64,000 bases of DNA from Dehalogenimonas sp. 4OHTPN. Lineage in GTDB: Bacteria > Chloroflexota > Dehalococcoidia > Dehalococcoidales > Dehalococcoidaceae. The stretch spans positions 1,178,001 through 1,242,000 of the forward strand of contig NZ_CP159307.1 in assembly GCF_040448695.1 (NCBI RefSeq), in the 5' to 3' direction. This document shows positions 19,251-27,467 of the stretch, in pieces. The notes under the pieces were generated by a model. It was not told the origin of the DNA, did no database searches, and saw only the letters and a program-made list of their open reading frames with translations. Within the stretch, counting starts at the first letter, position 1; every line of letters starts with the position of its first letter. The position numbers were made by a program, and so were the translations under genes.

Positions 19251-19580
19251 TCAGGGACAGAATATATGCTGTCTCATGTCGGTAATGCCGCCGATAGCTT
19301 CAATGATAATGTCACTGGTCTTTTCAAAATCGGCCAAAGGCTGTACAGAAAATTTACTCAGGTGGATCAACGGAAAGCCAAGCATTATACTCGTTAGTTC
19401 TTCATGAGAGGTGGCATCGATGATGAATATACCTCCGCCATCTGGGAAACTATAGGCCCCGTAAAGCCTTTTCTCGTCACGAAGGCGCTGAACCCACTCT
19501 TTGCTCGATTCAAGATAGTTTAATTGTGACCGATGCTCCGCGGCGGCCAGAGTTTGATGACCGGATACCAAAAACTTCAT
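19251..19580 (-). CDS. Small dimeric alpha/beta-barrel protein (muconolactone isomerase/YCII-like), function unknown
   Basis: 109 residues from the ATG at 19580, which has GGAGG 6 nt upstream; an earlier in-frame start lacks a ribosome site. The sequence MKFLVSGHQ, then LYGAYSFPDGGGIFIIDATSHEELTSIMLGFPLI and HLSKFSVQPLADF, shows a ferredoxin-like fold pattern seen in muconolactone isomerase-like and YCII proteins. No catalytic residues can be assigned. It has its own promoter (19628-19656), divergent from thrS. The catabolic pathway of true muconolactone isomerases is unlikely in this organism, so the name is structural only. Confidence 0.7.
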   Translation of the reverse strand: MKFLVSGHQTLAAAEHRSQLNYLESSKEWVQRLRDEKRLYGAYSFPDGGGIFIIDATSHEELTSIMLGFPLIHLSKFSVQPLADFEKTSDIIIEAIGGITDMRQHIFCP

Positions 19581-19627
19581 AACCGCCTCCGATTCGGGTA
19601 TTCTCAACAAATGGATTGTCTGTTTGA

Positions 19628-19656
19628 ATTGTAGATTGAGGCTAGTGCCATGTCAA
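19628..19656 (-). promoter_or_regulatory. Promoter of the small barrel protein gene
   Basis: Minus strand: TTGACA (19656-19651), 17-bp spacer, TACAAT (19633-19628); leader about 40 nt. Confidence 0.75.
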
Positions 19657-19680
19657 GAAAGTGTGAACGGTAAGATATCG

Positions 19681-19709
19681 TTGCGTCCTTACGACGGTGG
19701 GGCTATAAT
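19681..19709 (+). promoter_or_regulatory. Promoter of thrS
   Basis: TTGCGT (19681-19686), 17-bp spacer, TATAAT (19704-19709). Predicted leader is about 54 nt, too short for a T-box. Confidence 0.65.
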
Positions 19710-19769
19710 GGCCGGAATTGCCTTCAAACACACTGTGATAATAACGGATCGATTTCAGAGGTAAAGCAA

Positions 19770-21518
19770 ATGGTAAACGATAAGCAAAGCGAAACACTTG
19801 ACATAATGCGTCACTCCGCGGCCCATGTCCTAGCTCATGCAGTAAGGCAACTATTCCCGGGAGCCAGGTTGGGGATAGGACCAGCAATTGAAAATGGTTT
19901 TTATTATGATTTTGAGCTTTCTCGAGCGCTGTCTCAGGATGACCTCCCTCTGATAGAAGCAAAAATGAATGAAATCGTCAAACAAAACATTCCCTTCATC
20001 CGGGAAGCAGTAGGGCGAAGGGAGGCCGAAAGAACCTTTGCCGATCAGCCGTATAAATTGGAATTGTTGTCGGAATTACCTGCCGATGAAGATGCGATAC
20101 TTTACCGAAACGGTGACTTTGTTGATCTATGTAAAGGTCCGCACGTCTCCCATACCGCCAGGGTGAAAGCTTTCAAGTTATTGTCCATTGCCGGCGCCTA
20201 CTGGAGAGGAAATGAAAAACGACCGATGCTACAGCGCATCTACGGCGCGGCTTTCCTAACTAAGTCCGAACTGGATGAATATTTAAGGCGGCTAGCTGAA
20301 CTCGAAGCACGTGATCACCGTAGGATTAATAAACAATTGAACCTTTTCGCGACGCCGGATGAAATCGGAGGCGGTCTTGTCATTTATGGGCCAAAAGCAG
20401 GCCGTATCAGAACCACAATCGAAGAATTCTGGCGCCGCGAACATTACGACAACGGCTATGAAATCCTTTATAGCCCGCATGTCGGGCGGAGCACGCTTTG
20501 GGAGATCTCAGGTCACCTAGCCAATTATAAAGACATTATGTACTCCCCAATGGATATCGATGGGCAGGATTATTATGTGAAACCGATGAATTGCCCATTC
20601 CACATCCTGTACTATAAATCTCAGGCTCGCTCTTACCGCGATCTTCCGCTACGCTGGGCTGAACTAGGGACAGTCTACCGGTACGAGCGCAGCGGTGTCT
20701 TGACCGGTCTGCTACGGGTTCGTGGCTTCACTCAAGATGACGCTCATATTATATGTACGCCGGAACAGATTGAAAGCGAAATATCCGAAGTTGTAAATTT
20801 CTCTTTCAAAATGTGGAGCACTTTTGGATTCAAAGAACATCAGCTTTACCTGGCAACCCGGCCGGAAAAAGCCATCGGCACAGAAGAGCAGTGGCAAAAA
20901 GCGTCGGATGCGCTGAAACGGGTGTTGGACGCTCAGGGATTAGACTACAAAATTGATGAGGGCGGCGGCGCGTTTTATGGTCCTAAAATCGATCTCAAGG
21001 TAAAAGATGCTTTAGGGCGCGAATGGCAGATGACTACCATACAGTTTGACTTTAATCTGCCGGAGCGTTTTGAGATGGTTTATACAGGCGCGGATGGGCA
21101 GGAGCATCGACCATATATGGTTCATCGGGCGTTATTAGGTTCATGGGAACGATTCTTCGGGCTACTCATAGAACACTACGCCGGAGCTTTCCCTGTCTGG
21201 CTGCACCCGGTGCAGGCTGCGGTGCTGCCGATCGCCGACAGACACATTGAATATGCGCGTAATTTAACGGAAAACCTTAAATTACAGGGCATCCGTGTGT
21301 ATCTCGATCAAAGGTCAGAGACCATTAACCAAAAAATAAGGCAGGCTCAACTTGAGAAAATCCCCTGTATGCTTATCATCGGCGATAAGGAGATTGACAA
21401 CTGTACCGTCGCCGTTCGTCTGCGTACAGGGGAGCAAAAATTCGGGGTCAGCATCGAAGAGTTTAAGAAATCAATCAACTCAGCCATTCGTGACCGACTG
21501 CCAAATGTCGTCGTCTAA
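19770..21518 (+). CDS. thrS: Threonine-tRNA ligase
   Basis: 582 residues, shorter than the ~640 of E. coli because the N-terminal TGS domain is absent: the protein starts almost directly at the editing-domain motif MRHSAAHVLAHAV (about 12-24). DLCKGPHV near 120 belongs to the editing pocket. The class II catalytic core shows MNCPFHILYY, YRYERSGVLTGLLRVRGFTQDDAHI (motif 2) and HRALLGSWERFFGLLIEH (motif 3), followed by the anticodon-binding domain from PVWLHPVQAAVLPI. The ATG is preceded by AGAGG. No upstream in-frame extension that would supply a TGS domain is seen before the promoter. Confidence 0.96.
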   Translation: MVNDKQSETLDIMRHSAAHVLAHAVRQLFPGARLGIGPAIENGFYYDFELSRALSQDDLPLIEAKMNEIVKQNIPFIREAVGRREAERTFADQPYKLELLSELPADEDAILYRNGDFVDLCKGPHVSHTARVKAFKLLSIAGAYWRGNEKRPMLQRIYGAAFLTKSELDEYLRRLAELEARDHRRINKQLNLFATPDEIGGGLVIYGPKAGRIRTTIEEFWRREHYDNGYEILYSPHVGRSTLWEISGHLANYKDIMYSPMDIDGQDYYVKPMNCPFHILYYKSQARSYRDLPLRWAELGTVYRYERSGVLTGLLRVRGFTQDDAHIICTPEQIESEISEVVNFSFKMWSTFGFKEHQLYLATRPEKAIGTEEQWQKASDALKRVLDAQGLDYKIDEGGGAFYGPKIDLKVKDALGREWQMTTIQFDFNLPERFEMVYTGADGQEHRPYMVHRALLGSWERFFGLLIEHYAGAFPVWLHPVQAAVLPIADRHIEYARNLTENLKLQGIRVYLDQRSETINQKIRQAQLEKIPCMLIIGDKEIDNCTVAVRLRTGEQKFGVSIEEFKKSINSAIRDRLPNVVV

Positions 21519-21519
21519 C

Positions 21520-21549
21520 TTGCTCGGGAGCTTTGGTAAGTGATACAAT
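21520..21549 (+). promoter_or_regulatory. Promoter of the FmdB-like gene
   Basis: TTGCTC (21520-21525), 18-bp spacer, TACAAT (21544-21549) with TGA before it (extended -10). It starts 1 nt after the thrS stop codon. Confidence 0.55.
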
Positions 21550-21583
21550 TTAACGTAAAATAAACGTCTCGGGGGTTTGGTTA

Positions 21584-22258
21584 ATGCCGATTTATGAATA
21601 CATCTGTCCGCAGTGCCGGAAGACCTTTGAACTGCGACGTCCGTTCAGCGAATGTGACGCGATAACCCCATGTCCAACCTGTAATGTTGAATGTGATCGG
21701 ATTCTGTCATCAAATTTCTCTCAGGTGATGGCTACTCCGGCGGACAGTTATCTGCTGACCCAGGATAAAGCCAAGGAAAAGATGTGGTTATCACAGAGGC
21801 GGGCTGAAGATGACAAAATTAAGGATCCGGATCCTCTAGCCCGCTGGCGAAAAGAGCGCGAGCAGGCTTGCGGCAAGGGCCCTGAAGCTTGGGTGGAATG
21901 GGCCAAAGAAGAGCTGGTTAAACAGGAAAAAGAAAAAGACGAGAAGCGGATGAAGGAAACCGCCGAGAAAGATTATGCCGCCTGGGCGCTCAAATCTTCC
22001 AAAGTGGATCCGCTGGAAAAGACGCGGTATGAAGCTTTGAAAGAACTTCAAAACATTGATGCTGCCGAACAAGCATACAAGGAAAAAATGAAGTGGAATC
22101 CTGCCACTGAAACCTGGGAAGAGGATAAGCCTGCTTTTGATTACCCGCCGGTCATCAAACCAACCGGACAGAAAAAAGAAAGTAAATTTGACCGGAAAAA
22201 GACCATTACAGAGGAAGAATCGGAAAACGAGATACCTGAAGACGAGCAATATCTCTAA
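21584..22258 (+). CDS. FmdB-family zinc-ribbon protein with long charged tail
   Basis: 224 residues. The first ~45 form an FmdB/CxxC_CxxC_SSSS zinc ribbon: MPIYEYICPQCRKTFE with Cys8/Cys11 and Cys30/Cys33. The rest (about 60-224) is highly charged, rich in Lys and Glu, predicted helical, with segments such as EWAKEELVKQEKEKDEK. Most FmdB-type proteins are 70-110 residues, so the tail is unusual. Function of the family is unresolved; regulatory and metal-related roles have been suggested. GGGGG lies upstream of the ATG. A tRNA gene follows after 7 nt. Confidence 0.8.
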   Translation: MPIYEYICPQCRKTFELRRPFSECDAITPCPTCNVECDRILSSNFSQVMATPADSYLLTQDKAKEKMWLSQRRAEDDKIKDPDPLARWRKEREQACGKGPEAWVEWAKEELVKQEKEKDEKRMKETAEKDYAAWALKSSKVDPLEKTRYEALKELQNIDAAEQAYKEKMKWNPATETWEEDKPAFDYPPVIKPTGQKKESKFDRKKTITEEESENEIPEDEQYL

Positions 22259-22265
22259 AGCTGCC

Positions 22266-22341
22266 GGGCTCGTAGCTCAGTGGTTAGAGCGGGCGGCTCA
22301 TAACCGCTTGGTCGCAGGTTCGAAACCTGCCGAGCCCACCA
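22266..22341 (+). tRNA. tRNA with CAU anticodon, probably tRNA-Ile2 (lysidine type)
   Basis: 76 nt including encoded CCA. The acceptor GGGCTCG pairs perfectly with CGAGCCC; the anticodon loop is CTCATAA. The stretch after the anticodon (CCGCTTGGTCGC) resembles bacterial tRNA-Ile2, whose C34 is changed to lysidine by TilS, more than elongator tRNA-Met. It does not have the unpaired first base of the initiator tRNA. Identity between Ile2 and Met-elongator cannot be settled by eye. Confidence 0.9.
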
Positions 22342-22358
22342 AATCAAACCATTCACAG

Positions 22359-22390
22359 AAAGGGGAAGAGGATTTTCTTCCCCTTTTTTA
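22359..22390 (+). terminator. Rho-independent terminator after tRNA(CAU)
   Basis: Stem GGGGAAGA (22362-22369) / TCTTCCCC (22376-22383) with flanking A/T pairs, a 6-nt loop, followed by six T's. It ends only a few nucleotides before the hflX ribosome site. Confidence 0.85.
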
Positions 22391-22392
22391 TT

Positions 22393-23589
22393 TTGTGGAG
22401 GAGGCTCATCGTTAAAACACTGTTTGAGACGGTTGAAAAACCCGAAAAAGCGATACTTGTAGCCATAGATTCACGGTCACAAGCGATCCATTCAGGATGG
22501 ACGGTCCAGGACTCACTCAACGAACTTGAGCAGTTATTAACGACAGCTGGTGGAGTATCAGTTGGCCGCCTCATTCAAAAACTGACTCAGCCGAATAAAT
22601 CGACTTATTTGGGTAAAGGAAAGTTAGAAGAGCTTTTAGCGTTGCAAAGTACATTGAAATATTCAGTTGCTATTTTCGATGACGAACTTACACCGGTTCA
22701 ACAGAGAACTCTCGAGGATTTCCTTGAGGTGAAAGTGATAGATCGTGTTGCTTTGATATTGGATATATTTGCCAGGCACGCCAAAACAATGGAAGGCAAA
22801 CTTCAGGTGGAATTAGCACAACACCAATATCTGCTGCCGCGCCTGGCAGGACAATGGAGTCACCTCGAAAGGCTTGGTGGCGGCATAGGTACCAGGGGAC
22901 CCGGCGAGTCACAACTCGAAACTGACAAACAACTTCTGCAACAAAGGATAAATAGGCTGAAACAAAATATCGATCGGGTGAGCCGACAGCGTAATCTTTA
23001 TCGAGATAAAAGGCGCACCCGAGGGATTCCTGTTATTGCCATGGTAGGATATACCAATAGCGGGAAAAGTAGTCTTATGAACGCACTGACCAAGTCTAAA
23101 GTCCTGGCCGAGAATAAACTTTTCGCAACTCTAGATCCCACCACCAGGCGGATAGTTTTACCTGGCAATCGTCAATTTCTATTAACCGATACTGTCGGAT
23201 TCATTAAGAAATTGCCACCGACAATCGTAAAGGCATTCCGGGCAACACTTGAGGAAATCACTGATTCAGCTCTTCTAATACATGTTATAGATATCAATTC
23301 ACGCAACGCCTTTGAACAGTGTAAAACGGTAGAACAAATTATTGGTGATTTGGGATTAGGGGAGAAACCCCGGATCACTGTATTTAACAAGATAGATCTT
23401 CTGCCTGAGTTGAGGGAAAAGAAGAATGAACCTGAAATTCTTACCATGTTTGACGATTTGCTGCAATTTCAGCCTTCAAATACTGTGCTAACCTCGGCAA
23501 CTTGCAGATGGGGTCTAAATAATCTGCTAGAAACAATAGGCAGATACCTGCCAGAACCTTATCTATCAGAAGAACGAAGTGAATCTTAG
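22393..23589 (+). CDS. hflX: Ribosome-associated GTPase HflX
   Basis: Up to 398 residues. N-terminal HflX domain (SVGRLIQKLTQPNKSTYLGKGKLEEL; the glycine-rich GGGIGTRGPGESQLE near 165-180), then an Obg-like GTPase domain with G1 GYTNSGKSS, G3 DTVGF and G4 NKID. HflX splits or rescues stalled ribosomes. The start is unclear: the TTG at 22393 precedes the only good ribosome site, GGAGGAGG (22397-22404), while codons at usual spacing after that site are ATC (22408) and GTT (22411), and family alignment favours starting near KTLFETVEK. The gene is markedly AT-rich compared with atp or nuo. Confidence 0.93.
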   Translation: MWRRLIVKTLFETVEKPEKAILVAIDSRSQAIHSGWTVQDSLNELEQLLTTAGGVSVGRLIQKLTQPNKSTYLGKGKLEELLALQSTLKYSVAIFDDELTPVQQRTLEDFLEVKVIDRVALILDIFARHAKTMEGKLQVELAQHQYLLPRLAGQWSHLERLGGGIGTRGPGESQLETDKQLLQQRINRLKQNIDRVSRQRNLYRDKRRTRGIPVIAMVGYTNSGKSSLMNALTKSKVLAENKLFATLDPTTRRIVLPGNRQFLLTDTVGFIKKLPPTIVKAFRATLEEITDSALLIHVIDINSRNAFEQCKTVEQIIGDLGLGEKPRITVFNKIDLLPELREKKNEPEILTMFDDLLQFQPSNTVLTSATCRWGLNNLLETIGRYLPEPYLSEERSES

Positions 23590-23697
23590 TCGAGAAGGCT
23601 TGGGATCTAATAAGGTTCGCACTATATATGTTATGTAGTGTGTTGTGAGCCTCTACCGCGGTAATTTGACATAATAGTTCTTGATTCGTCAAGCATT

Positions 23698-24882
23698 CTA
23701 CCTGTTTTTTAAACGTCCAAGTGTTCCTTTCCACGCTGATAGACGTGATAAACCCTTCACAAGGGAGGCATCAGGGATAGTCAGAGACAATCTAACATAG
23801 CCTTCGCCGGCTTTACCGTAGCCGGTGCCCGGAGTCACCACAACGCCAACCTGCTCCAAGAGTTCTGCTGCGAACCCTGCAGAATTGTAGCCCTCGGGCA
23901 CCTTAGCCCACACATAAAGGCTTGCTTTCGGCAGCAAGACTTCCAGTCCCATATCGCGTAGCGTTTCAACCACTAGATCGCGGCGTCTTTGATAAATATT
24001 ATTATGTCGTGTTAATTCATCCTGGGGACCAGTCAATGCCTCGACTGCGGCAATTTGTATTGCCTGTGGGATGCCTGAATCCAAGTTTGATTTGAACCGT
24101 TTGAGCGCGTCGATAACCTGAGAATTACCAACAACCATGCCAACGCGCCATCCGGTCATATTGTAACTTTTAGATAATGAATGGAACTCAACGCCGACTT
24201 CTTTCGCGCCAACCGCCTGCAAGAAACTCGGTGGGCGGTAACCATCAAAGGCAACTTCAGTATAAGGTCCGTCATGGCACACGATTATGTCATGTTGTTT
24301 GGCGAAAGCGACAACGCGGTCAAAAAAGGCCGTATCTGCCACTGCTCCGGTTGGATTGTTAGGATAACAGATCCATAACATCTTAGCTCTATCCAAAATA
24401 GTTTGAGGGACAGCACCCAAGTCAGGCAGATATCCATTCTCCGGACGAAGAGGCAAATAGTACGGTTCTGCATCAGCAAGTGTTGTGCTGATACTATAAA
24501 CAGGGTAAGCCGGATCAGGTACCAAAACAACATCTCCGGGATTCAACAAACACCAGGCAAGGTGCCCTATGCCTTCCTTTGAGCCGATTAAAGGCAGCAC
24601 CTCCGAGTTAGGGTCTAGACTAACATCAAATCTCTGCTGATACCATTGAGCTATAGCCTGTCGTAATTCCGGCAACCCTTCGGATTCAGGATAACGATGA
24701 TTGGCCGGATCTTTGGCCGCCTGGCATAGGCGCTCGATAATATGCGATGGTGTTGCTAGGTCAGGATCACCTATCCCAAAACTGATTACTTCTTCGCCAC
24801 GGGCACGCTTTTCGGCGATTTTCTTACTGATGGTGACAAATAAATATGGCGGAAGGTTTTCGATCCGTTTAGCGATTTGCAT
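23698..24882 (-). CDS. dapL: LL-diaminopimelate aminotransferase
   Basis: 394 residues from the ATG at 24882; an upstream in-frame TTG at 24897 is less likely. PLP-dependent class I/II aminotransferase that converts tetrahydrodipicolinate to LL-diaminopimelate in one step. Visible are the N-terminal FGIGDPDLATPSHIIERL, LIGSKEGIGHLAW, the PLP-contact region CYPNNPTGAV, and the Schiff-base Lys in SLSKSYNMTGWRVGM. Directly follows dapF, the next enzyme in the pathway, so the pair yields meso-diaminopimelate for lysine and peptidoglycan precursors. Related aminotransferases are hard to separate by sequence alone, but the neighbour supports dapL. Confidence 0.9.
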   Translation of the reverse strand: MQIAKRIENLPPYLFVTISKKIAEKRARGEEVISFGIGDPDLATPSHIIERLCQAAKDPANHRYPESEGLPELRQAIAQWYQQRFDVSLDPNSEVLPLIGSKEGIGHLAWCLLNPGDVVLVPDPAYPVYSISTTLADAEPYYLPLRPENGYLPDLGAVPQTILDRAKMLWICYPNNPTGAVADTAFFDRVVAFAKQHDIIVCHDGPYTEVAFDGYRPPSFLQAVGAKEVGVEFHSLSKSYNMTGWRVGMVVGNSQVIDALKRFKSNLDSGIPQAIQIAAVEALTGPQDELTRHNNIYQRRRDLVVETLRDMGLEVLLPKASLYVWAKVPEGYNSAGFAAELLEQVGVVVTPGTGYGKAGEGYVRLSLTIPDASLVKGLSRLSAWKGTLGRLKNR

Positions 24883-24893
24883 CCTCAAGCCTT

Positions 24894-25754
24894 TCAATCC
24901 CTTTTGTATTTTAACCAGCTGCCGGTGAATACAGTTTCGGCCTGACCCGATAAGTAAACCTCCCCTTGCCCGCTCCAGTTCGCAGTTAACTGACCACCTG
25001 GAAGTGTTATGTCTAGTCTATTTCCGGTACGCCCTAAAATCCAACCGGCTACGGCGACGGCACAGGCTCCGGTACCGCATGCGAGAGTCTCCCCTACTCC
25101 CCGCTCCCACACTCTCATCTCGACGTTTCCGTTATCAACAACTCTGACGACTTCAAGATTTGTTCTTTTAGGAAACATTAAGTTGCGCTCAATCATCGGG
25201 CCGATGACATCTAAAGGAAAATCGGCGACTGCGTCGTCAATGAAACAAACGGCATGCGGATTTCCCATGGATACAAAATTGAGTTTTACTTGTTTCCCGT
25301 TTGCCTCAACGGGATAATTGGCTATCATGCCGCAAATGTGGTCTCCAAGATCGGAATCGATTTCTACGGGAATTTCATCCGGTTCGAGAATGGGTATGCC
25401 CATACCAATTTTGATATTAGGAGAGCTGTTTATCAGTGCCACCTGTGCTATCCGAATACCCCCAAAAGTCTCGATGGAGAGCATTTCACTAGACGCCATT
25501 CCGGTGGTGATTAGATGATGCACCAGGCAGCGAAGGCCGTTGCCACATGCTTCGGCTTCGGATCCATCTGCATTGAAGATTCTCATACGGAAATCAGCTT
25601 TAAAAGATGGCAACAGTACCAGTAAGCCATCTGAACCCACGCCATAATGACGGTCACACATCGCCAGGGCAAGACTTTTCCAATCGAAAGTGTCCTCTCG
25701 TGACTCAACGAGGACGAAGTCATTGCCTACGCTCTGTACTTTAGTAAAATCCAT
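24894..25754 (-). CDS. dapF: Diaminopimelate epimerase
   Basis: 286 residues from the ATG at 25754 (MDFTKVQSVGNDFVLVES); longer reading upstream runs into miaA. Cofactor-independent epimerase making meso-diaminopimelate with two catalytic cysteines: one in EACGNGLRCL and one in LACGTGACAVAV, both present. Starts inside the last 14 nt of miaA, indicating coupling, and ends 11 nt before the dapL start. Normal length. Confidence 0.96.
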   Translation of the reverse strand: MDFTKVQSVGNDFVLVESREDTFDWKSLALAMCDRHYGVGSDGLLVLLPSFKADFRMRIFNADGSEAEACGNGLRCLVHHLITTGMASSEMLSIETFGGIRIAQVALINSSPNIKIGMGIPILEPDEIPVEIDSDLGDHICGMIANYPVEANGKQVKLNFVSMGNPHAVCFIDDAVADFPLDVIGPMIERNLMFPKRTNLEVVRVVDNGNVEMRVWERGVGETLACGTGACAVAVAGWILGRTGNRLDITLPGGQLTANWSGQGEVYLSGQAETVFTGSWLKYKRD

Positions 25755-26676
25755 TTCCGATACCTTCTTCCTTAATGAAAGCCAGAACCAGGTTATTAAC
25801 ATGGGGCTTGTATTCGTTGGCTGCAATATCAAACCAATGGATTCGATTGTCACTCAGCCGAAACCAATTGTATTGTTGTCGTACCAATCTGTGGGTTTCT
25901 GCTTTAATACGCTCACTTAAACCGTTATAATCCAACTCACCCCGAAGGTATTCAATAGCTTCCTTATAACCAACGCTTTTGAATCCAGGTGTTTCTGAAG
26001 AAAATCCCCGGGTCAGGAGACTTTCAACCTCTTCGACAAAGCCATTACACAGCATTTTATCAACTCGCTGGTCAATCCGTCGATAAAGTTCAGCCCTATT
26101 GCATGTAAGCCCGATAACTAGAATTCTGTATGGCGGAGGTATTTTCTTTGCCGTGTTGGAATCCTGCTGGTTCGTACGCAATTGTATCTCGAGAGCCCGG
26201 ATAACTCTGCGGATGTTACGCGGGTCTATTGATAAAGCCCTTGTCTCATCAAGTTGCCGATAAAGGGCTTCGGGACCTTCCTCTCTGGCGCGGTTCTCAA
26301 GAGCTCGCCGTAAGGTCTGATCCGGCGGCACTTTGGATATCTGCCAGCCCTCGAGCATAGACCATACGTATAGACCGCTACCGCCCACCAAAATGGGTAT
26401 ACATTTTCGAGATTGGACCTCTCCAATGATCTCGTTCGCCGACTTTTGAAATTCCGCGATGTTATAGTCTTCACTCGGCTCGATGATATCTATCAGATAA
26501 TGCGGGACGTTGTCTCTTTCCTCAATCGGCAATTTTGCTGTGCCAATATCCAGGTGCCGTGAAAACTGACGGCTATCGGCATTAATAATCGCTCCGTCAA
26601 ATTTTCTTGCTAGTTCAACAGCCAGAGCGCTTTTACCGGTACCTGTCGGGCCCACAACAGCTATCAATCGGTTCAC
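25741..26676 (-). CDS. miaA: tRNA dimethylallyltransferase
   Basis: 311 residues, GTG start with GGAAA upstream. Transfers a dimethylallyl group to A37 of tRNAs reading UNN codons. P-loop GPTGTGKSALAV at 9-20, DSRQFSRHLDIGTAK (about 35-49, normally DSRQVYRGLDIGTAK), GGSGLYVWSMLEGW and the C-terminal VRQQYNWFR tRNA-binding region. Its substrate, dimethylallyl diphosphate, derives from the pathway begun by dxs at the head of the same gene run. Confidence 0.95.
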   Translation of the reverse strand: MNRLIAVVGPTGTGKSALAVELARKFDGAIINADSRQFSRHLDIGTAKLPIEERDNVPHYLIDIIEPSEDYNIAEFQKSANEIIGEVQSRKCIPILVGGSGLYVWSMLEGWQISKVPPDQTLRRALENRAREEGPEALYRQLDETRALSIDPRNIRRVIRALEIQLRTNQQDSNTAKKIPPPYRILVIGLTCNRAELYRRIDQRVDKMLCNGFVEEVESLLTRGFSSETPGFKSVGYKEAIEYLRGELDYNGLSERIKAETHRLVRQQYNWFRLSDNRIHWFDIAANEYKPHVNNLVLAFIKEEGIGNGFY

Positions 26677-26707
26677 GATGTAGCTTTCCGTAAATACAAC
26701 TTAACAG

Positions 26708-27463
26708 CTACTTTATTGCAGCTTGCCGGACGATTGACAAAAACAATCCGGGCTTGAGGCTGGCTCCGCCGACCAATGCCCCGTCGATATCCGGCTCAGC
26801 CAGCAATTCAAGAATATTCTCTGGGTTAACACTGCCCCCGTAGAGGATGGGAAGCTCGTTTGCCGCAGTTTCAGTGAATATCCCACCAATCTGATGCCGG
26901 ATAAATGCCATCATTTTTTGAGCATACATTCCGGTCGCAGCTTTTCCGGTACCTATCGCCCACACCGGTTCATAGGCAACCATAAGGTTAGAGGAAGTTA
27001 ACCCGCTCAAACCAACCCGGAGTTGTTCACTGATAACAGACTCTGAGGTGCCGGATTCATTTTGCTCAAGATTTTCACCGACACACATGATCGGCTTTAG
27101 TCCATGCCGGAGTGCCGCTTTCATTTTTCGATTTACGATCTCATTTGCTTCGTTAAAGTATGCTCTTCTCTCGGAATGGCCGACAATCACACACTGGCAA
27201 AGGTCACTCAGCATAGCCCCGGATACCTCCCCTGTGTAAGCCCCTTTATCCTCGTAAAACAAATTTTGGGCGCCTAACCTAATCGAGGTACCTTGGAGCA
27301 ATTCTTTTATCTTTGCGAGCGAAATGAACGGCGGACAGATAATTTTCTCAACGGTGTCAATTTCGTCGAGTTCATAGCGTAGTCCATTCACTAACTCTAC
27401 AGCTTCATCCAAAACTGTGTTCATCTTCCAGTTACCGACAATGACCCTAGTACGTTTCGACAT
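26708..27463 (-). CDS. tpiA: Triosephosphate isomerase
   Basis: 251 residues from the ATG at 27463, 4 nt after the apgM stop. Interconverts dihydroxyacetone phosphate and glyceraldehyde 3-phosphate. Catalytic residues are visible: Lys in VGNWKMNT, His in CVIVGHSERRAYF, Glu in VAYEPVWAIGTGKAA, and the phosphate loop GGSVNPEN plus DGALVGGASL. Ribosome site is weak (GGTG), so coupling to apgM is likely. Flanked by other glycolytic genes. Confidence 0.96.
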   Translation of the reverse strand: MSKRTRVIVGNWKMNTVLDEAVELVNGLRYELDEIDTVEKIICPPFISLAKIKELLQGTSIRLGAQNLFYEDKGAYTGEVSGAMLSDLCQCVIVGHSERRAYFNEANEIVNRKMKAALRHGLKPIMCVGENLEQNESGTSESVISEQLRVGLSGLTSSNLMVAYEPVWAIGTGKAATGMYAQKMMAFIRHQIGGIFTETAANELPILYGGSVNPENILELLAEPDIDGALVGGASLKPGLFLSIVRQAAIK

Positions 27464-27467
27464 TATT

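Noticed and set aside
23590-23697. Terminator or small gene between hflX and dapL
   Set aside because: No stable hairpin with a T run and no frame with a ribosome site was found in this convergent gap.
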